A stretch of DNA of 14,652 nucleotides from contig CAKUIV010000039.1 in NCBI GenBank assembly GCA_934661105.1, positions 1 through 14,652 of the forward strand. The letters are read 5' to 3'. The notes under the pieces are model-generated. The model made no database searches and was not told the DNA's origin. It worked only from the letters and a program-made list of their open reading frames with translations. The translations under genes and the position numbers were made by a program. Position 1 is the stretch's first letter. The number at the start of each line of letters is the position of its first letter. This document shows, piece after piece, positions 7,419 to 13,730 of the stretch. Origin of the DNA: an uncultured Ellagibacter sp. (GTDB taxonomy: Bacteria; Actinomycetota; Coriobacteriia; Coriobacteriales; Eggerthellaceae).

Positions 7419-8186
7419 ATGGGCGAAAACGACAAGACGGCGACTGGGCCGAACTTTGACGGGGGCACCTCGCCCGCATGTTCCCCGAGTACCGAGGCGG
7501 GAACACTTTCCATCCTCGTTGCGGACGACCAAGATCTCGTGCGCAGCGGTTTTCGGCTCATACTCGGTTCCTACGAGGGGTTGTCGGTGGTGGGCGAGGC
7601 GCGCAACGGGGAAGAGGCGGTGTATCTCGCCCAGAAGCTGCGCCCCGACGTGGTGCTCATGGACATCCGCATGCCGGTTCGCAACGGCATCGACGCGACG
7701 CGCGATATCACGGGCAACCCGCTTCTCTCGAAGACGCACGTGCTCGTGCTCACCACGTTCGACATCGACGAATACGTCTACGACGCGCTTTCCGCCGGCG
7801 CGAGCGGTTTCCTTCTGAAAGACGCCGAGCCCGACGACATCGTGGAGGCGATACGCGTCGTTGCCCGCGGGGACGCGCTCATCCAGCCGTCGGTCATGCG
7901 CCGACTCGTTGAAACCTTCGTGGCGTCGCGGCCCCGTTCGGGGCAGGGCGCCCTGTCGGGTGCGTCCGCGCGTCGGGCGCTCGATGCGCTCACCGGCCGC
8001 GAACGGGAAATCCTCGCGCTCGTCGCACGGGGGATGAGCAACGAGGAAATCGCCTCCGACCTCGTTATATCTCCTGCGACGGTGAAGACCCACATCTCGC
8101 GCATCATGGGAAAGACCGGCTCGCACGACCGCGCGCAGCTCGTGGTGTGCGCCTACGAGGGCGGTCTTGTGTCTCCTCGCGGCTAG
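7419..8186 (+). CDS. NarL/LuxR-family response regulator
   Basis: A 255-residue regulator: a 29-residue flexible leader, a receiver domain (about 30-145) and a C-terminal LuxR-type helix-turn-helix (about 188-250). Receiver residues are D36/D37, phosphoacceptor D82 (LMDIRMP), T112 and K134. The HTH reads LTGREREILALVARGMSNEE followed by IASDLVISPATVKTHISRIM, a full match to the family pattern. It lies 4 bp after its cognate kinase with AAGGAAGGA upstream, so the two form one operon. No other in-frame ATG occurs before residue 81, supporting the chosen start, though the unusual leader means a GTG/TTG start inside it cannot be excluded. Its target promoters are not identifiable here. Confidence 0.9.
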   Translation: MGENDKTATGPNFDGGTSPACSPSTEAGTLSILVADDQDLVRSGFRLILGSYEGLSVVGEARNGEEAVYLAQKLRPDVVLMDIRMPVRNGIDATRDITGNPLLSKTHVLVLTTFDIDEYVYDALSAGASGFLLKDAEPDDIVEAIRVVARGDALIQPSVMRRLVETFVASRPRSGQGALSGASARRALDALTGREREILALVARGMSNEEIASDLVISPATVKTHISRIMGKTGSHDRAQLVVCAYEGGLVSPRG

Positions 8187-8281
8187 CTGTTCGCTTGCGG
8201 GCTTTTCATCTCGCAATATGAATAGAGTGTGGCGATTCCTTAAAATCTAAGTCGCTTGCGCTCAAGTTTTCTGCAAAATGC

Positions 8282-8309
8282 TTGCATTCGATGGCTCTGA
8301 TGCTATAGT
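8282..8309 (+). promoter_or_regulatory. groESL promoter
   Basis: TTGCAT (8282-8287) and TATAGT (8304-8309) are 16 bp apart, and the -10 is preceded by TGC, making an extended -10 element. The start site would fall near 8316, directly in front of the CIRCE operator. The -35 box is embedded in a small palindrome, AATGC-TT-GCATT (8277-8288). Confidence 0.75.
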
Positions 8310-8321
8310 TACCCAATGTTG

Positions 8322-8348
8322 TTAGCACTCACGTATGAAGAGTGCTAG
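8322..8348 (+). promoter_or_regulatory. CIRCE operator (HrcA-binding site)
   Basis: TTAGCACTC (8322-8330), a 9-base spacer, then GAGTGCTAG (8340-8348). This equals the CIRCE consensus TTAGCACTC-N9-GAGTGCTAA except for the last base. It lies between the promoter and groES, so HrcA bound here would block transcription of the chaperonin operon until heat or misfolded protein titrates GroEL from HrcA. The hrcA gene is not in this window. Confidence 0.95.
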
Positions 8349-8406
8349 CACTCGAACTCATCGAGGTAACTACATGTGCAAGGCAGACGAAAGGAAGGCC
8401 AAGCAA

Positions 8407-8697
8407 ATGATGAATTTGAAGCCGTTGGGCGATCGCGTCATCGTCAAGCAGGACGAAGCCGAGGAAACCACTGCAGGTGGGCTCATCCTCGCGCATGATG
8501 CGAAGGAAAAGCCGCAGACCGGTGTTGTTCTCAAGGTCGGCGAGGGCAAGCTCGACAAGGACGGCAAGCTCGTTCCCGTTCCCGTCAAGGAAGGCGACCG
8601 CGTCCTGTACGGCAAGTACGGCGGAACCGAAGTGAAGGTCAACGGCGAAGAGGTTATGATTCTTCGCGCTGAGGACATCTACGCGGTCTTCGAATAG
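8407..8697 (+). CDS. groES: Co-chaperonin GroES (Hsp10)
   Basis: A 96-residue protein starting MMNLKPLGDRVIVKQDEAEE, the standard GroES N-terminus, with the mobile loop around TTAGGLILAHDAKEKPQ and the C-terminal EVMILRAEDIYAVFE strand. It forms the heptameric lid of the GroEL folding chamber in the cytoplasm. AAGGAAGG (8391-8398) precedes two adjacent ATG codons (8407 and 8410); either gives normal family length. The frame is open back to 8335 with further ATGs at 8335 and 8374, but the first lies inside the CIRCE operator and the extension does not resemble GroES. groEL follows after 173 bp. The operon is repressed through the CIRCE site upstream. Confidence 0.96.
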   Translation: MMNLKPLGDRVIVKQDEAEETTAGGLILAHDAKEKPQTGVVLKVGEGKLDKDGKLVPVPVKEGDRVLYGKYGGTEVKVNGEEVMILRAEDIYAVFE

Positions 8698-8870
8698 TTG
8701 ACAGGTCGATTCAGCAAGGTTAGAGGGTTTTCTCGGCGAGTCGGATTGCCGCGAAGGTTCTGCGGAGCTTGAGCGCGCGGCCTTAAGGGGTCGCAAGCGA
8801 AAGCCCGCAGGTTCTGAGGGGCAAGGCGGCCGCCGAGGAAGCCCGTCATTCAGGAAAGGAAGCCTAAAAA
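8698..8870 (+). other. Long structured spacer between groES and groEL, with a possible internal promoter
   Basis: This 173-bp spacer is long for a groES-groEL junction. TTGACA (8698-8703), starting right after the groES stop, is followed at exactly 17 bp by TAGAGG (8721-8726), a perfect -35 with a poor -10. The rest can fold: CTCGGCG (8732-8738) pairs with CGCCGAG (8831-8837) around about 92 bases, CCGC/GCGG close a small hairpin near 8748-8764, and GCGGCC/GGCCGC segments near 8777 and 8827 can also pair. A related GGTTCTG occurs twice. AGGAAAGGA (8852-8860) is the groEL ribosome-binding site. The spacer encodes no credible small protein. Confidence 0.4.
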
Positions 8871-10505
8871 ATGGCTAAGGATATCAAGTTCGAGTCCGAT
8901 GCTCGTTCCGCTCTTGCCGCCGGCGTTTCCAAGCTCGCCGACGCCGTGAAGGTCACGCTTGGCCCCAAGGGCCGCTATGTCGCGCTCGAGAAGTCCTACG
9001 GCGCGCCGGTCGTCACCAACGACGGCGTCACGGTCGCCAAGGAAGTCGAGCTCTCCGACCCCGTTGAGAACATGGGCGCCCAGCTCATCCGCGAAGCTGC
9101 GGTGAAGACCAACGACGACGCGGGCGACGGTACCACCACGGCCACCCTGCTCGCCGACGTCATCGTGAACGAGGGCCTGCGCAACGTCACCGCCGGCGCC
9201 GATGCGCTCGGCATCCGCCGCGGCATCCAGAAGGCGACCGACGCAGTCGTCGAGGCCATCAAGGCGAACGCCCAGACCGTCGACACCAAGGAGCAGATCG
9301 CCAACGTCGGCACCATTTCCGCTGGCGATGCCGAAATCGGCGAGAAGATCGCCGAGGCCATGGAGGCCGTCGGCAAGGACGGCGCCATCTCCGTCGAGGA
9401 TTCCCAGACCTTCGGCATGGACGTGAACATCGTCGAGGGCATGCAGTACGATCGCGGCTACATCTCCCCGTACATGGCCACCGATACCGAGAAGATGGAA
9501 GCCAACCTGAAGGATCCGTTCATCCTGCTCACCGACCAGAAGGTGTCCAACATTCAGGACATGGTCGGCCTGCTCGAGAACATCATGAAGACCGGTCGCC
9601 CCTTGTTCCTCGTCGCTGAGGACGTCGAGGGCGAAGCGCTGGCAACCATCCTGCTCAACAAGCTGCGCGGTACCTTCAACTGCGTCGCGATCAAGGCGCC
9701 GGGCTTCGGCGATCGCCGCAAGCGCATCCTCGAGGACATGGCCGCCGTCACCGGCGCGACCGTCATCTCGAAGGACCTCGGCATGACGCTCGCCGACGTC
9801 ACCATCGACATGCTCGGCACCGCCAAGTCCGTGAAGGTCACCAAGGACAACTCGCTCATCGTCGACGGCGCGGGCGATAAGAAGGACATCGACGACCGTA
9901 TCAACCAGATTAAAGCCGAGCTCGACCGCACCGAGTCCGACTTCGATCGTGAGAAGCTCCAGGAGCGCCTGGCGAAGCTCTCCGGCGGTGTCGCCGTCCT
10001 CAAGGTCGGCGCTGCGACCGAATCCGAGCTCAAGGAGAAGAAGTCCCGCATCGAGGACGCGCTGCAGGCAACGCGCGCTGCTGTCGAAGAGGGCATCGTC
10101 GCTGGCGGCGGCGTGGCTCTGCTCGACGCTATCCCGGTGCTCGATAAGATCGAGACGACCGACAAGGACGAGCAGGTCGGCATCGACATCATCCGCCGCG
10201 CGCTCGAGGCTCCGATTCGCGCGATCTCCCAGAACGCCGGTTTCGAAGGCTCCGTCGTGGTCGAGAAGATCAAGGGTCTGCCTGCAGGCGAGGGCCTGAA
10301 CTGCGCCACCGGCGAGTACGGCAACATGATCGCCATGGGCGTGAACGACCCGGTCAAGGTTACCCGTACGGCGCTGCAGTCCGCAGCTTCCGTCGCCGGC
10401 CTCATCCTCATCACCGAGGCCACGATCAACGAGATCCCGAAGGAAGGTCCGGATCTTTCCGCTCTCGCCGGTGCCGGCCAGGGCGGCGGCATGGGCATGA
10501 TGTAA
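8871..10505 (+). CDS. groEL: Chaperonin GroEL (Hsp60)
   Basis: A 544-residue chaperonin, full family length. It begins MAKDIKFESDARSALAAGVS and carries the conserved VTLGPKGRYVALEKSYGAP, the ATP-binding GDGTTTATLLADVI segment, the apical CVAIKAPGFGDRRKRILEDM region, EEGIVAGGGVALL near the hinge, and the Gly/Met-rich C-terminal GGGMGMM tail. It forms the double-ring folding machine with GroES. A Met-Gly tail marks the general housekeeping GroEL type rather than the His-rich GroEL1 copy of some actinobacteria. Codon use is notably more biased to C-ending codons than in the neighbouring regulatory genes, as expected for high expression. Confidence 0.97.
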   Translation: MAKDIKFESDARSALAAGVSKLADAVKVTLGPKGRYVALEKSYGAPVVTNDGVTVAKEVELSDPVENMGAQLIREAAVKTNDDAGDGTTTATLLADVIVNEGLRNVTAGADALGIRRGIQKATDAVVEAIKANAQTVDTKEQIANVGTISAGDAEIGEKIAEAMEAVGKDGAISVEDSQTFGMDVNIVEGMQYDRGYISPYMATDTEKMEANLKDPFILLTDQKVSNIQDMVGLLENIMKTGRPLFLVAEDVEGEALATILLNKLRGTFNCVAIKAPGFGDRRKRILEDMAAVTGATVISKDLGMTLADVTIDMLGTAKSVKVTKDNSLIVDGAGDKKDIDDRINQIKAELDRTESDFDREKLQERLAKLSGGVAVLKVGAATESELKEKKSRIEDALQATRAAVEEGIVAGGGVALLDAIPVLDKIETTDKDEQVGIDIIRRALEAPIRAISQNAGFEGSVVVEKIKGLPAGEGLNCATGEYGNMIAMGVNDPVKVTRTALQSAASVAGLILITEATINEIPKEGPDLSALAGAGQGGGMGMM

Positions 10506-10509
10506 GGGG

Positions 10510-10536
10510 GTTGCGCTGATCTACGGTCAGCGCAAC
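10510..10536 (+). other. Hairpin just after groEL, without a T-run
   Basis: GTTGCGCTGA (10510-10519) and TCAGCGCAAC (10527-10536) are perfect reverse complements around a 7-base loop, starting 4 bases after the groEL stop. No T-tract follows, so it may be a weak terminator or an mRNA 3'-end stabiliser for the chaperonin message. Confidence 0.55.
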
Positions 10537-10549
10537 TGCTCGACGTTGC

Positions 10550-10648
10550 GGGCCCGCCGGGCGGTCCAGCTGGCGCTCCAAGGTTTCGTCGCGTACCGAA
10601 GTACGCTTCCTCAACCTTTCGCGCCACCTGAACTCGCCGGACGGGCCC
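10550..10648. repeat. Long imperfect palindrome (hairpin element, copy A)
   Basis: A 99-bp imperfect inverted repeat. Matching blocks from the outside inwards are GGGCCCG (10550-10556) with CGGGCCC (10642-10648), TGGCGC (10571-10576) with GCGCCA (10621-10626), AAGGTT (10580-10585) with AACCTT (10613-10618), and GCGTAC (10591-10596) with GTACGC (10601-10606) around a CGAA tip. The pieces keep register with single-base gaps and mismatches, so it folds into one long rod. Its right half is repeated 84 bp downstream. It looks like a REP-type or structured-RNA repeat; I do not recognise the family. Confidence 0.6.
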
Positions 10649-10745
10649 TCGCTGTCTTTGGAGCGTGATGTGATTCTTACCGAAGTACGTGTCGAAATCC
10701 TTTCACACGCCCCGCATCCGCCAGGGGCCTTCTCGCTGGCTTTGG
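10594..10745. repeat. Two diverged 68-bp direct repeats at 84-bp spacing
   Basis: Positions 10594-10661 and 10678-10745 align without gaps at a constant offset of 84 bp, with about 46 of 68 identical bases by hand count. The best-conserved parts are the shared TACCGAAGTACG at the start, CCTTTC, CGCC, and TCGCTGNCTTTGG at the end. The second copy can also form a hairpin (GCGTG 10663-10667 with CACGC 10706-10710; GATT with AATC; TAC with GTA around CGAA), although less perfectly. The shared CGAA tip suggests the hairpin tip is the conserved unit. Confidence 0.55.
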
Positions 10746-10796
10746 GATAAAGGCGCGAGTCGGACGTTCGCGCTTCGGATATTTGGCGTATGGAGC

Positions 10797-10828
10797 AAGA
10801 AGGCTCGCGGTTTTCCGCGAGCCTTCTT
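10797..10828. terminator. Intrinsic terminator between the convergent groEL and DUF554 genes
   Basis: AAGAAGGCTCGCGG (10797-10810) and CCGCGAGCCTTCTT (10815-10828) form a perfect 14-bp stem around TTTT. It abuts the stop codon of the minus-strand DUF554 gene. The terminal AAGAA/TTCTT pairs give a U-rich 3' side in either direction, so it probably serves both transcription units, although a pure T-run is lacking. Confidence 0.75.
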
Positions 10829-11581
10829 CTATCCCAGGGGCAGAAACGGCACGATTGCGAACCAGAGGGGCGGGACCAAAAGCGAGGGCAAGAGGTTCAT
10901 CACCGAGATTTCCTTCACCTTCAGGATCGAAAGCCCCGATGCCATGATGAGAAACCCGCCCACGATGGTTATCTCCGTCATGAGGTCCGCCGTCATGAGC
11001 GGCGCGAGCCACTGCGCCAAAAGGAAGATCGACCCCTGCCAGCAGAACAGCACTGCTCCGGCCAGCGCCATCCCGATGCCGAACGACGACGCCAAAACGA
11101 TCGACGTCACGAAATCGAGCGTGGCATTCGTGAACAGGAACGTCTCATCGCCGTAAAGCGCGCTGTTGATGGGCCCCAAGATGGAAAGCGTGCCGATGCA
11201 GTACAAAACGATGCCGGTCGAGAGCCCTCGCGACAGGTTCGATCCGCCCGCGGAGCCCGTCGCTTCGCCCTTGCCCATCGTATCGTTCCCCGCGGATTTC
11301 TTGCGTCCGCGCGACAAGCGTTCGGCGAGGCGGTTGAAGCGCCCGTCGATGTCGACGGCGCAGCCGATGACGCCCCCTATGGCCAAACTGATGATGAACA
11401 ACACCGGGTAGACGCTGCTGTTCATCCCCTCCACCACCGAATGAAGGCCAAGGCCCGTGGCTGCCAGGCCCATCGCGCAGAACAGGATGTCCTGGTACTT
11501 CTCGCCGAGCCCTTTCTTCGCAATCGAGCCGATGGTGCTGCCCACGACGATGGCCGCGGTGTTCACGATGGTTCCAATCAT
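10829..11581 (-). CDS. DUF554 family integral membrane protein
   Basis: A 250-residue hydrophobic protein starting MIGTIVNTAAIVVGSTIGSI, the typical DUF554 (YqgA/YdfK) N-terminus, with about six to seven TM segments. The conserved ILGPINSALYGDETFLFTNA followed by TLDFVTSIVLAS is diagnostic of the family. A polar cytoplasmic loop (about residues 80-117, Arg/Gly/Ser-rich) separates the first TM group from the rest. The biochemical function of the family is not established; a transport role is often assumed. The start is supported by AAAGGAGG five bases upstream. It is divergent from a MerR-family gene, and its promoter carries the MerR-type palindrome, so it is probably part of that regulator's response. 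A terminator follows directly. Confidence 0.88.
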   Translation of the reverse strand: MIGTIVNTAAIVVGSTIGSIAKKGLGEKYQDILFCAMGLAATGLGLHSVVEGMNSSVYPVLFIISLAIGGVIGCAVDIDGRFNRLAERLSRGRKKSAGNDTMGKGEATGSAGGSNLSRGLSTGIVLYCIGTLSILGPINSALYGDETFLFTNATLDFVTSIVLASSFGIGMALAGAVLFCWQGSIFLLAQWLAPLMTADLMTEITIVGGFLIMASGLSILKVKEISVMNLLPSLLVPPLWFAIVPFLPLG

Positions 11582-11605
11582 CGCTCCTCCTTTGCATCGA
11601 AGGTG

Positions 11606-11636
11606 ATGGTAAACTCTTACGTAACGTAAGAGTCAA
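11606..11636 (-). promoter_or_regulatory. MerR-type promoter/operator of the DUF554 gene
   Basis: On the minus strand TTGACT (11631-11636) and TACCAT (11606-11611) are separated by 19 bp, the over-long spacer characteristic of promoters activated by MerR-family proteins through DNA distortion. Within and overlapping the spacer is a perfect palindrome, ACTCTTACGT - A - ACGTAAGAGT (11613-11633). The start site would be near 11599, leaving room for the ribosome-binding site at 11584-11591. The MerR gene 30 bp away on the other strand is the obvious candidate to bind here, and may also repress itself from it. Confidence 0.82.
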
Positions 11637-11663
11637 GCGGAAATTCAGGAAAAGGGGAGAACC

Positions 11664-12632
11664 GTGTCGAAACGTGGCCATGGGACAGCGAGGGGCACTG
11701 ACGAGGGGGAAACGCAGGTGGATGTCTTGCCCCGTGCTGCCCGGAAAACCTCGGATGCGCCCGCGCCGCCCTCGCGCAAAGACGCGCTCATCTCAATCGG
11801 CGACATGGCAAAGCTCTTCAACACGAGCGTGCGAACGCTTCGCTATTACGGTGAGCGAGGGCTTCTTTCTCCTGAATTCGTCGACGAGCGGACGGGGTAC
11901 CGGTACTACTCCGTTGCGCAGTTCGAGCGCATGAACACCATCAAATACCTCCGCGCGCTCGATGTGCCTCTGGAAAAGATCGCCGACTTCTTCGCCGACC
12001 GCGACGTCTCGTCGATGCTCTCCATCTTCACCGAGCAGCTTGCGGAGGTGCGCGCCAAGCAGGTGATGCTCTCGCAAGTCGAGCGCAAGATCAAAAGCCG
12101 CATCGCCCAGATCGAAAGCGCGCAAACGTCGCGCGTCGGCACGCCCGTCCTGCGCACGATCAAAGCTCGTACCGCCGTTGTGCTCGAACGCAGCTTCGGC
12201 CCCGATGCCGACCTCGAGCCGCTTCTGCGCAGCCTCGGCCGCGAATTCCATCTTGAAGAGGCCATTTTCCTGGGGAAGGTGGGTGTGTCGGTGGCGAGGG
12301 AGAATCTTGCTGCGGGGTCGTTCGGCAGGCTGTCGTCGGTGTTCGTCGCCCTTGAAGCGGGAGAGGGGGTCCCCGCAGGTTGCGCGGCAAGCGCCTTGCG
12401 CACGCTTCCCGATGGCGAATGGGCGTGCCTGTCGTTTCATGGCACGCACCGTGCGGCGGCGTCCCACTATGCCGAGCTTTGCCGGTGGGTGTGTGGCGAA
12501 GGGCTCGAGATAGCGGGCGATTCGGTGGAAATCACCATCATCGATGCGGGCATGACGAGCGACGAGGCGCAGTATCTGACCGAAATCCAGATTCCCTGCG
12601 CTCGTCTGTGTCAAGGTTCTGGTGGAAGATAG
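11664..12632 (+). CDS. MerR-family transcriptional activator with GyrI/BmrR-like effector domain
   Basis: A 322-residue regulator. An Ala/Arg-rich leader of about 42 residues precedes the MerR winged helix (about 43-112: SIGDMAKLFNTSVRTLRYYG, GLLSPEFVDERTGYRYY, LEKIADFF), a dimerisation coiled coil (about 115-153), and a C-terminal domain (about 160-315) resembling the GyrI-like/BmrR multidrug-binding fold. No Cys cluster typical of metal-binding MerR proteins follows the coiled coil, so a small organic ligand is more likely than a metal. The start is GTG 11664, with AGGGGAG six bases upstream; without the leader the protein would have no good start near the HTH. It diverges from the DUF554 gene across an 82-bp region containing its probable operator. 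The leader is not typical of the family. Confidence 0.85.
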   Translation: MSKRGHGTARGTDEGETQVDVLPRAARKTSDAPAPPSRKDALISIGDMAKLFNTSVRTLRYYGERGLLSPEFVDERTGYRYYSVAQFERMNTIKYLRALDVPLEKIADFFADRDVSSMLSIFTEQLAEVRAKQVMLSQVERKIKSRIAQIESAQTSRVGTPVLRTIKARTAVVLERSFGPDADLEPLLRSLGREFHLEEAIFLGKVGVSVARENLAAGSFGRLSSVFVALEAGEGVPAGCAASALRTLPDGEWACLSFHGTHRAAASHYAELCRWVCGEGLEIAGDSVEITIIDAGMTSDEAQYLTEIQIPCARLCQGSGGR

Positions 12633-12637
12633 CCTTT

Positions 12638-12670
12638 CGCATCGGAAACATGTTCGTTTCGCATGCGTTT
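12638..12670 (+). terminator. Possible terminator of the MerR gene
   Basis: CGCATCGGAAAC (12638-12649) pairs with GTTTCGCATGCG (12656-12667) at 10 of 12 positions, with a 2x2 internal loop and a 6-base apical loop, followed by TTT. It starts 5 bases after the MerR stop. The short T-run makes it weak. Confidence 0.45.
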
Positions 12671-12694
12671 GAGCACAGCAGGGAAGCGATTCGC

Positions 12695-12700
12695 TAGAAT
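12695..12700 (+). promoter_or_regulatory. Possible -10 box of the heavy-metal exporter gene
   Basis: TAGAAT lies 8 bases before the ATG at 12709, so transcription would begin at or next to the start codon. TTGAGC (12669-12674) is 20 bp upstream, too far for an ordinary -35. No Shine-Dalgarno sequence precedes the ATG, which fits a leaderless message. Confidence 0.35.
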
Positions 12701-12708
12701 ATCGCGCC

Positions 12709-13665
12709 ATGGAAGAAATCATGCATATCGCGGGGCACGTCCTCGAACACTCGGTTGAAGACACGCTGTACCTCATTCCGTTCCTCTTCGTCACCTATTT
12801 GGCGATGGAATGGCTCGAGCACAAGGCGGGCGACAAGGCTCAGAACGCCATCAAACGTGCGGGCGCTGCGGGTCCGGTGCTCGGTGCCGTGCTCGGCGTG
12901 GTGCCTCAGTGCGGGTTCTCGGCGGCGGCGTCAACCCTTTACGCTGGCCGCGTCATCACCGTCGGCACGCTTGTTGCGGTGCTTCTTTCGACGTCGGACG
13001 AGATGATCCCCATATTCCTTGCTGCGCAGGTTCCGATCTCGACCATGGCGGCGATTCTCGGCGCGAAGGTGGTTGTGGGCATCGTGGCGGGTCTTATCCT
13101 CGACGGCGTTCTGCGCGCGCTGCGCCGGCCCGAAGAGCATTTGCGCATCCACGAGCTCTGCCAGCGCGATCACTGCCACTGCAACGGCGAATGCCACGCA
13201 TGCGAGGAAAACCCCGAGCTTGCCTATAGCGCCGAGCACGACGAAGAGCACCATCACGATCACGCGGGCGCATCCATCGTGAAGAGCGCCCTTCGCCACA
13301 CCTTGCACGTCACGGTGTTCATTTTCGTCGTGACGCTTCTTTTGAACGTGGTGCTCGAAACGGTTGGAGAAGAAGCGCTCGCGCAAATCCTCGGCGCGAA
13401 CACGATGCTGTCCGTCTTCGTGTCGGCGATCGTGGGGCTTATCCCGAACTGCGCGGCGAGCGTGGTCATCGCCGAGTTGTACGTGGAAGGCGTTCTCGGG
13501 GCGGGCGCCATGTTCGCCGGCCTTCTCGTGTCGGCGGGCGTGGGCTTGCTCGTGCTGTTCCGCGCGAATCGCCGTCCCAAGCAAAATCTCACCATCGTCG
13601 CCATCCTGCTCATCGTGGGTGTTGCGGCGGGCTTTGTCGTCTCGGTTGCGGGCATTGCGTTCTAG
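12709..13665 (+). CDS. Putative heavy-metal exporter, ArsP_2 type (10-TM), with Cys/His-rich loop
   Basis: A 318-residue polytopic membrane protein. The N-terminal YLIPFLFVTYLAMEWLEHKA and the motifs PQCGFS (66-71) and PNCAAS (246-251) are typical of the putative 10TM heavy-metal exporter family, whose members are variously labelled arsenic efflux or manganese transporters. The two halves look like a duplication: PxC motif followed by a Gly-rich TM pair, once near residue 66 and again near 246. A hydrophilic loop between them (about 143-187) has five Cys (151, 156, 158, 162, 165) and a run of His (155, 157, 163, 177, 181-183, 185), a likely metal-binding or sensing site. The start ATG 12709 lacks a clear ribosome-binding site; ATG 12721 is an alternative. 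The xpt gene follows after 65 bp. The metal cannot be told from sequence. Confidence 0.82.
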   Translation: MEEIMHIAGHVLEHSVEDTLYLIPFLFVTYLAMEWLEHKAGDKAQNAIKRAGAAGPVLGAVLGVVPQCGFSAAASTLYAGRVITVGTLVAVLLSTSDEMIPIFLAAQVPISTMAAILGAKVVVGIVAGLILDGVLRALRRPEEHLRIHELCQRDHCHCNGECHACEENPELAYSAEHDEEHHHDHAGASIVKSALRHTLHVTVFIFVVTLLLNVVLETVGEEALAQILGANTMLSVFVSAIVGLIPNCAASVVIAELYVEGVLGAGAMFAGLLVSAGVGLLVLFRANRRPKQNLTIVAILLIVGVAAGFVVSVAGIAF

Positions 13666-13669
13666 GTTC

Positions 13670-13678
13670 TGCTACACT
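13670..13678 (+). promoter_or_regulatory. Extended -10 promoter of xpt
   Basis: TGCTACACT (13670-13678) matches an extended -10 (TGn plus TACACT) with no good -35 at 16-18 bp. Transcription would start near 13685, leaving about 45 nt of leader, too short for a purine riboswitch. AAAGGGGCGG (13714-13723) is the likely ribosome-binding region. Confidence 0.5.
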
Positions 13679-13730
13679 GTTTCGAACACTACCGAATGAA
13701 TCCCAAGCTGCATAAAGGGGCGGAAATCGC

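Noticed and set aside
8250..8290. Possible HAIR (HspR) element near CTTGCGCTCAAG
   Set aside because: Only short CTTG/CAAG matches occur and the spacing does not fit CTTGAGT-N7-ACTCAAG.
8335..8406. N-terminal extension of GroES from ATG 8335 or 8374
   Set aside because: The first ATG lies in the CIRCE operator; neither extension matches GroES, and the ribosome-binding site fits ATG 8407/8410.
9554..10627. 357-codon open frame on the minus strand within groEL
   Set aside because: Antisense shadow of groEL, rich in Ser/Arg/Ala, without domain features; it also reads into the hairpin repeats.
10550..10745. CRISPR array
   Set aside because: Only two diverged repeats of 68 bp with a 16-bp gap; no regular short repeats or spacers and no cas genes.
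13666..13730. Purine riboswitch before xpt
   Set aside because: Only 65 bases separate the genes and the predicted leader is about 45 nt, too short, with no aptamer-like pairing.
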